Source of the DNA: Hirundichthys speculiger
Lineage: Eukaryota; Chordata; Actinopteri; Beloniformes; Exocoetidae
Length of the DNA stretch: 64,000 bases
Assembly (NCBI GenBank): GCA_018398805.1
Contig: JAGFBZ010000855.1
Coordinates: 3,472,001-3,536,000, forward strand
Direction of reading: 5' to 3'
Position 1 is the first letter of the stretch, and the number at the start of each line of letters is the position of its first letter. Shown here one piece after another: positions 47,629-64,000 of the stretch. The notes below the pieces were generated by a model that did no database searches, was not told where the DNA came from, and worked only from the letters and a program-made list of their open reading frames with translations. The translations under genes were made by a program, and so were the position numbers.

Positions 47629-50160
47629 AAGCGAGCTTGGAGACCAGAGACTGAAACCTGAAGAGGAACAAGGAAGAGTGCACAATGGGCACCTGAGTTC
47701 ACTGAAACTGTCTCTTCAACCCTTTTGAAAAATTGTTTTGGCAGTCACAGTTCTAAATTTGACCAAAATTATAAAAAAAAAAAAAAAAAACAAGAAAAAC
47801 CTGCCTTATATCATAGAATGGCTTGCGTGTTTCAGTTTGTGAAATCTAGGTAAAGAAAAACATAATGTATAGGTCAGGATTAAACCCTGGAGCAGAAGCA
47901 GTGCTTTACATCCCAATATGACATTAGTGCTCTCTGGCTCTAATTTATTGGTTTTTACAGTTTAACATACTGTATGCAATATGTTTGTCTTTGATTATAC
48001 TCTGTATATAGTTTTTTTTTTTTTTTGTACAAGCTTGCTTTGTTTAACACACCATCCATGAAGCTGAGGGAGTTCTGAAGCAGTAGTTTTTGTACCGTAC
48101 CCGGTCTGTTCTCCCATATATCTCATATTCTGATTATTACACAGAAATGCTCTACTTATATTTTAAATCAACTGTAATTTCGCAAGCTTGGCAATACGCT
48201 ACACGGTTTGTTTGGAATTCTAATTGCCTCAACATTACTGAAATAAAGTAAGTCCAACATTTCAGTATTTGTTAGAAGCAGCTCTGTTGATGCTACACAG
48301 CAACACTTTTGGCGCCGTTTGCCTTCATTCAACAACGGTTGAGAATGAATTTTAATCGCCGAGATGCAAACCCTTGCGTAGTTGATAAATGAAGGCTGGA
48401 TGACTACAAAAGGCTTTCTGAATGAAGGGATGAAAGGCTAGAGGTGAAGAATGTGTTCAATAATGTAACCCCTGAAGCAAAAGTTTATGGGCGATACAAG
48501 TCAAAGCACTTGCCACAGGTCCCGGAAATCAATTACTACAATTTATATGTGGCATAAATAAACAGAACACCAACTGCCACATCAAAAAACAAAACAAAAC
48601 AAACAAAAAAAACCCCAACACATCTTGGTGTGTCTGTTTACTGGCAAAAAGAAAAGAGGCTAATGCTCAACACATGTGTCCTCTCATGTCTCCATCCAGG
48701 GGTTTACGTAGCAATAAAAGGGGCCAGAGGAGCTGTGTGCTTCCAGGGAGGAGTGGATGGTGAGAATCAAAACACATTCCCTGATGTTACACTGCTCCCA
48801 AAAATGACTCCATGCCTTCGTGGTCGTGATATTCATACCAGGAGCGTGCACTTTGCTATATTTCCGTCTTGTACTCAAGCTGCTTGAGGTTGGAATGTTT
48901 CATCCATTCTCAGCTGGAAGGATATTGCTGGAGACAAGTCGAGTCCGCTGAGTTACTAAGCACATGCTATTTACTGGGGAGTGATTAAAAAAAATACAGT
49001 AAGTGTCTGAAAACAACTGGAGCGCAGAGTGAGAGAAACCGCAGTGACATTTGTGCATATGGTGTGTATAAAACAACAGAAACCCAACAGATATTCACAA
49101 TGATACAGTGGCCTGCAGAAATGTTGGACAAGACTTATTTGAGTTTGAAGCTTAAGTAAGGCTCGTTTCTAATTTTGCATTATTAATCCCTGTTCCTAGT
49201 GTGAAACTCCTGGAGTTTTGTGGAAAGTTAACACTTATGCACTTAGCCGCAGGAAGGACAAATCATCATTTGGCTGGAATTAAGAATTAAGAAAAACTAA
49301 GAAAATGAAAATCAGAAAAAAAAAGCTCTGCATTTGAAATTCCCAAAATGTTGTCAGATGGTGAAAATGTTGTAAAATTGTATTTAAAAGATAGATTTTT
49401 TTTTTTTTTTTGCTTAGATGTGCATCAGAAACAGAAACAGATGTGGGTTAGGTCAAACTGAAAGGTGCTGCAAAGGTATTTTACTTCTGATATGCAACAG
49501 TGGGGCAGATATATACGTGGATCATCTCTGATGTGGATCAAATGCATTTGTGAAAGCAAAGAAAAACTGAAAAGCAGAATTAAAAAGCTTTCCACGAAAG
49601 CCTGTTCCAATCTCAAACATACTGTAAATCACTTGTCTGAGCTCCTCCTTTTCTTTTGATGGCCTTTTCTGCTTAGCCTCTGTAAAGACATCTGGTTGGT
49701 TTTTATGGCGACTTACAAATGGTACGGCTGCAGCTGGACAGCTGCTGAGACTTTTAAACCGTCCTCTGAAGATAAGATCCTGGCATACTTGAGATTCATT
49801 CAAAGATTGTTATGAACAAGTTTGTCTTCTTTGACCATGAAATGATGCCGATGTTGAACAAAAACTGCATTAAAATCTAGAACAAAAAACAAAGATAAAC
49901 CTCCAAAACAGCTTGAAAGATTAACATGAAAAATAGTTGTTTATATACTCCTCCAACGCTTAATGGCTTGGATAATACTCGAGGCTAATATTTTCATTAA
50001 AACTATTCCATTCAATCTATCTTTTTAAACCAACAATCAACAATTCATTAAACACTTTCCTCCCATGAGTCCAGTATTCGCAAAATAGCGTTAAAATGGA
50101 AAGTATTAAGTGATACAACCATTTCACTAAATATCACAGACCAGAGGACATTCTTCCAAA
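47629..50160. other. fbln7 3' UTR and spacer toward tmem87b
   Basis: After the fbln7 stop the sequence is AT-rich with several A/T homopolymers. The best polyadenylation signal is AATAAA at 48242-48247. No further exon, RNA gene or classifiable repeat was recognised. Short ORFs on both strands lack family resemblance. Confidence 0.5.
48242..48247 (+). promoter_or_regulatory. fbln7: Candidate polyadenylation signal (AATAAA) for fbln7
   Basis: AATAAA in TACTGAAATAAAGTAAGTCC, about 615 bases after the fbln7 stop codon. Hexamer and position only. Confidence 0.45.
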
Positions 50161-52254
50161 TTCAAATAATATTTAATCTGAATGTACTGTACATGCTTCC
50201 TGAGACGGAAGAATGAAGAAAACCACTGGTATGAAAAGTTCAAACCCAGTTGTTCATGACACCTGTAAAGTGGGGAAGGAAAAAAAAAAAAAAGTAATCT
50301 TATCCAAACATCACTCCAATTGTGGAATTATGAAATAACAGGAATCAGCCAAAAACCATCTGTACAAATAATCCGAGGTCAGCTGCAGGTGTCTGCAGTT
50401 TTATATAACAGCAACAGCTTGCCATTATAAGCACAAATATTTCCAGGTTTCCAACCAGGGGACAGGGACATTATAAACCCATTCAGGCGCGTAACTCATA
50501 CAATGTGTTCTAATACAGGATCATCGACATAGTTTAAATTACAGGTTCAGCTGATACACTTACTCAAGACAACACACACGGAGGATGACAGTGTACCGAC
50601 TCCAAACTTACAGACCAGCCACTTGCAAAAGTAGTAAAATAAAGATTAAGACTGCCTGTGAATCTGATACAAAGACGTTTTTATCAATAAAGAAAGCAAA
50701 CATACAAAAGAGAAAAATAAATGCTGCAGTTTGCCTGCATTTTACGATTGTGCAGAGTCCAGACAATTAAAAGACAAAAAAAAAAAAAAGATGGGAGCAC
50801 ATGTAAACAGACCGAACAGTAAACACAACCATTAAAGTATAAGTACACTTGAAACACAAATAAATAATGGAATCACTTAGCTCTGTACAAACAGCATATT
50901 GCTCGTTATTTCAGAAGACACAAAGTCTGCCCACCCACACACAGAGTAGTCAAACCCTAATTCTACAGCACTAAACTAACCCAGTTACAACTGAATCGTA
51001 ATTGTACAAATGCTTCGTCCCTCACACACCTCCACCACGCTCAGGATGCCAGCTCGTTTCAATCTGAGGCATTAAAGACACTTTGATTCGTGTTGTTCTC
51101 AGTAACTGAACACATTAGGCCTCACACAGAAATGACACGTAGGCACGGCTTTGATCTCAAAAGTGCATAAGAGAAAATAATCTATTTAAAGTTATAGTGT
51201 TTCAGATTTCAAAGTTGCCATTTACCTTAAATTCTGGTAAAAACAGTTCTTCAGACACAGGTATGGAAAACATGCAATGTTGATGGGATTCCCTCACACT
51301 TTAAACTTCTCGAATCCATATACATTTACAGTGATCCGCCGTGACCTTTAAACCGCTGACAGGTAAATCATCCTGTTACAATACAATGTTCTGCTCTGAA
51401 AACCTGTATTCAGCCTCTGCGAGGACAGCAGCGGACCTCACAAACACTGTTGAGGAACAAGTCAAAGAACAAGAGTCTGACGTGTTCACTCAACCTTCAA
51501 ACTGATACCAATCTGATGGGATCTGACTGCATCTGGCAGGTGAATCCAGGGAAGACCCCGCCCCCAAATCCCTCAGGGCATGAAGACTCGCTCACCTTAT
51601 GCTAGCAGGTCAGAGTTGTTCTGGTGGCCCATCAGTGGATGTGTGTTTACACAGTGAAATGAAATGAATCAATGATGACACAGTAGTAGTAGAATTTTGT
51701 CCTGTGGCTCCAAAAATAACTTTGATAAATCCTTCTCAGCAATCTACTGAAGAAGAGAGGCTTTAAAAGACATTTTCCTATCATACATCATTTTCTTAGT
51801 TATAACAATCCATCATTAATGTCTACATATTCCCAAGAAAACAAGTCACGTAATTTGAGAGTATGTTTTTGCACAAAGCCCACTGTTAAAATGCTCAAAA
51901 AAATAAATGTATAAAATAATTACTGAAATAAATACATAATTTGACATAAAAGCAAACAACTTCTTTGGAAAGATCAAAACTGATCAAATGAGGGAAATAG
52001 TGAACCCGGTGGTCAGTGACAAGACATGTGTCCTCTGGTACACTTGAAGCAGATGAGGAAAATTAGCAGAGGTCCCCTTGAAAGTGTTCGCTGCATCAGC
52101 CTGTGGAGTAGCAGCCATTCTGCAGGATTCCCCTGAAAAAAATCAAATGAAATGGCCCTCTACCGCCAAAAAACCCTGGAGAAAACTTGCTTCAGAGTCA
52201 GGGGTGGATGCAGTGTTCTCCCTCCTTGTCAGCAGACAGTTGGGATGTTTCCTT
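50161..52254 (-). other. tmem87b: Probable tmem87b 3' UTR and spacer
   Basis: Sequence downstream of the tmem87b stop on the minus strand. It is AT-rich, with no coding pattern on either strand. The true 3' end cannot be placed from sequence alone. Confidence 0.4.
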
Positions 52255-62207
<9,953 letters not shown>

Positions 62208-62340
62208 GTTTGTTACGGGACGAAACACTTCTTTTCCGCAGGCGCAGTGAACGCAACAGTCAGAAGAGTAATTTAAGACGATAAAAAAAAGGGCGGGGGG
62301 GCGGTGAGGGAATTCTCGCGCAAATACGATGGACACTCAA
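62208..62340 (-). promoter_or_regulatory. tmem87b: Candidate tmem87b promoter region (CpG-rich)
   Basis: The segment just upstream of the tmem87b ATG and the first exon are richer in CpG than their surroundings. They include CCGCAGGCGCAG, which resembles an NRF1 half site, and CTCGCGCAAATACG. No TATA box is visible, consistent with a housekeeping-type promoter. Inferred from composition only. Confidence 0.4.
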
Positions 62341-62710
62341 GAATGTCATTGGACTTCGGAAGCCTTGGAAGGCTGCTGTAGGACTGTAGGCCTATTGTAA
62401 TATGCTTCAATGCTTGAGCTTTCCCAGAGAGGACATGTTTTTATCCAGGATATCCTGGAACTGGACCATTCCTTATGCATGCTACTGCAGCTGCAGGTTT
62501 TCATAACCCAAGCAGCCACAGAGCATCACTGAGCCACCTCCGTGCTCTGTGATGGGAATAGTATTCCACTATAAAGTCGTTTTGAGAATAGTGGTGTTCC
62601 ATTTTTCGCCATTTAATTAAATAGTTTTGAGTTGATTTGTTGATTATAGATGCCCAAAAAGAGTTATTTACACAATTACAGACTGAAAAAAAAAAAGAAA
62701 AAAAAATATA

Positions 62711-64000
62711 TTCAAGATTCAAGATTCAAGATCTTTATTTGTTACGTACACAATTATACTTTGTACATTGCGCAGTAAAATTTGTTATTGTACCCACAGG
62801 GCAAACGCTTTCTTTTTAGAAGAAACAGGAGGGAAAAAAAAAGAGTTAAGTTTAATTAAGTAATAAATAATAAATAAACACACAGTGCAGGAGATGAGAA
62901 AAACTATGAAGTTCAAATAAAACAGAGCTGAGAACTGTTCAATATTTTGTTTATTGTGAGTAGTGGTCACAGTTCAGCAGGCGGATGGCCTGAGGAAAGA
63001 AGCTCTTTCCTCATCCGCTCAGTCCTGGTTCTCAGGCAGCGGAGACGCCGGCCTGATGGCAGAGGGGAAAAAAGATAGTGTCCGGGGTGGCTGGGCTGGT
63101 TGAGGATCTTCAGGGCCCTGGTCCTGCAGCGTTTAGTATAAATGTCCTGCAGGTTTGGGAGGGTGGTTCTGATGGTCCGCTCTGCTGAACGAACCACCCT
63201 CTTCAGGGCCAAGAAGTCCTGTTTGGTGCAGCTCCCCATCCAGTGGTGATGCTCCCACACAGGATGCTCTCGATAGTGCAGCTGTAAAAGTTCTTGAGCA
63301 CCCTGAGGGGGAGCCTGAAGTCCCTCAGTCTTCTGAGGAGGAACAGACGCTGTCTGGCCTTCTTCACCGTTGTGGTGATGTGTTGAGTCCAGCACGGGTC
63401 CTGCGAGATGGTCACCCGAGGCATTTAAAGGTGTCCACTCTTTTCCACCTCAGAACCACAGATGACAAGGGGGAGGGGGTCCTCTGCTGCTTCCTGCCTG
63501 CTGTAGTCCACAATCAGCTCCTTCGTCTTGTTGACATTCAGCAGGAGGTGGTTCTCCCTGCACCAGTCATCCAGGTGTGAGACCTCGCTCCTGTAGGCTG
63601 ACTCGTTGTCGTGGGAGATAGACCCACAACAGCGGTGTCATCAGCAAACTTTATGAGGACGTTGGAGTCTGAAGTGGCTACGCAGTCATGAGTGTACAAG
63701 GAGTACAGCAGAGGGCTGAGCACACCGCCCTGAGGGGTTCCGGTGGTTGAGGGTGAGGGGGGATGAGGTGTTGGGTGTCCCAGCCGAAACCACTTTGGGG
63801 TTGCTGGTCAGGAAGCTGTAGAGACCCACCTGCACAAGGAGGAGTACAGGCCCAGGTCGTACAGCTTGGATACCAGTCTGGAGGGAACTATGGTGTTGAA
63901 TGCTGAGCTGTAATCAACAAACAGTATTCTCACATAGTTCCCCCTACCAGTATCCACGTGGGAAAGGGTCTTATGGAGGAGGAGGGCTACGGCATCGTCC
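62711..64000 (-). mobile_element. Truncated, frameshifted LINE (CR1/L2-group type), runs off window
   Basis: On the minus strand, from the window end, broken frames give reverse transcriptase motifs in order. These are FVDYSSAFNTIVPSRL, then SPLLYSLYTHDC with IKFADDTAVVGL (the catalytic FADD), WCRENHLLLNVNKTKELIVD, ARQRLFLLRRLRDFRLPLRV, YSCTIESILCGSITTGWG and HPGHYLFSPLPSGRR. The 3' UTR ends in tandem TTGAATC units (plus 62711-62731). Several frameshifts split the frame. The FxDFSSAFNT and FADDT patterns fit Rex1/L2/CR1-group fish LINEs; the exact family is not resolved. It stops about 370 bases upstream of the tmem87b CpG-rich region. Confidence 0.88.

Noticed and set aside
48630..48887. 85-codon plus-strand ORF downstream of fbln7
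   Set aside because: No family resemblance, no splice partners, and an overlapping antisense frame of similar length.

Overview
The window is vertebrate nuclear DNA, almost certainly a percomorph-type teleost. Genes are split by GT-AG introns, the background is AT-rich, and introns and spacers carry typical fish repeats: Tc1-like, hAT and Harbinger DNA transposons, a tRNA-derived SINE, and a LINE ending in short tandem repeats. There are no operons, CRISPR arrays, rRNA genes or free-standing tRNA genes.

Layout. (1) 1-18300, plus strand: the 3' part of the integrin alpha-9 gene (itga9), from the lower calf region through the membrane helix and the GFFRRR tail, then a long 3' UTR. (2) 19587-25903, plus strand: a divergent, very long (about 1430 aa) member of the vinculin/alpha-catenin superfamily that I cannot equate with any named gene. 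Most of it lies in one exon of about 3.3 kb, and two +1 frame breaks fall near the start of that exon. (3) 27636-34569, minus strand: zc3h6, a three-finger CCCH zinc-finger protein. One intron is a textbook U12-type AT-AC intron, and two single-base homopolymer indels break the frame. (4) 36085-47628, plus strand: a complete fibulin-7 gene (fbln7). (5) 52255-62207, minus strand: a complete 19-exon tmem87b gene. (6) 62711 to the window end, minus strand: a truncated and frameshifted LINE.

The tmem87b-fbln7-zc3h6 order matches the human 2q13 block TMEM87B-FBLN7-ZC3H8-ZC3H6 (from memory) and supports the names. No zc3h8 lies between fbln7 and zc3h6 here. itga9 comes from a different human chromosome arm (3p22). 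The genes are independent units rather than a pathway: cell-matrix adhesion (itga9, fbln7), probable cytoskeletal adhesion (vinculin-like), nuclear RNA-related regulation (zc3h6) and a Golgi membrane protein (tmem87b).

The strongest candidates for something little described are the expanded vinculin-family gene and the zc3h6 AT-AC intron with its upstream ORF. Exon borders were read by eye from splice sites and reading phase. Protein comparisons are from memory of human family members; no database search was run.
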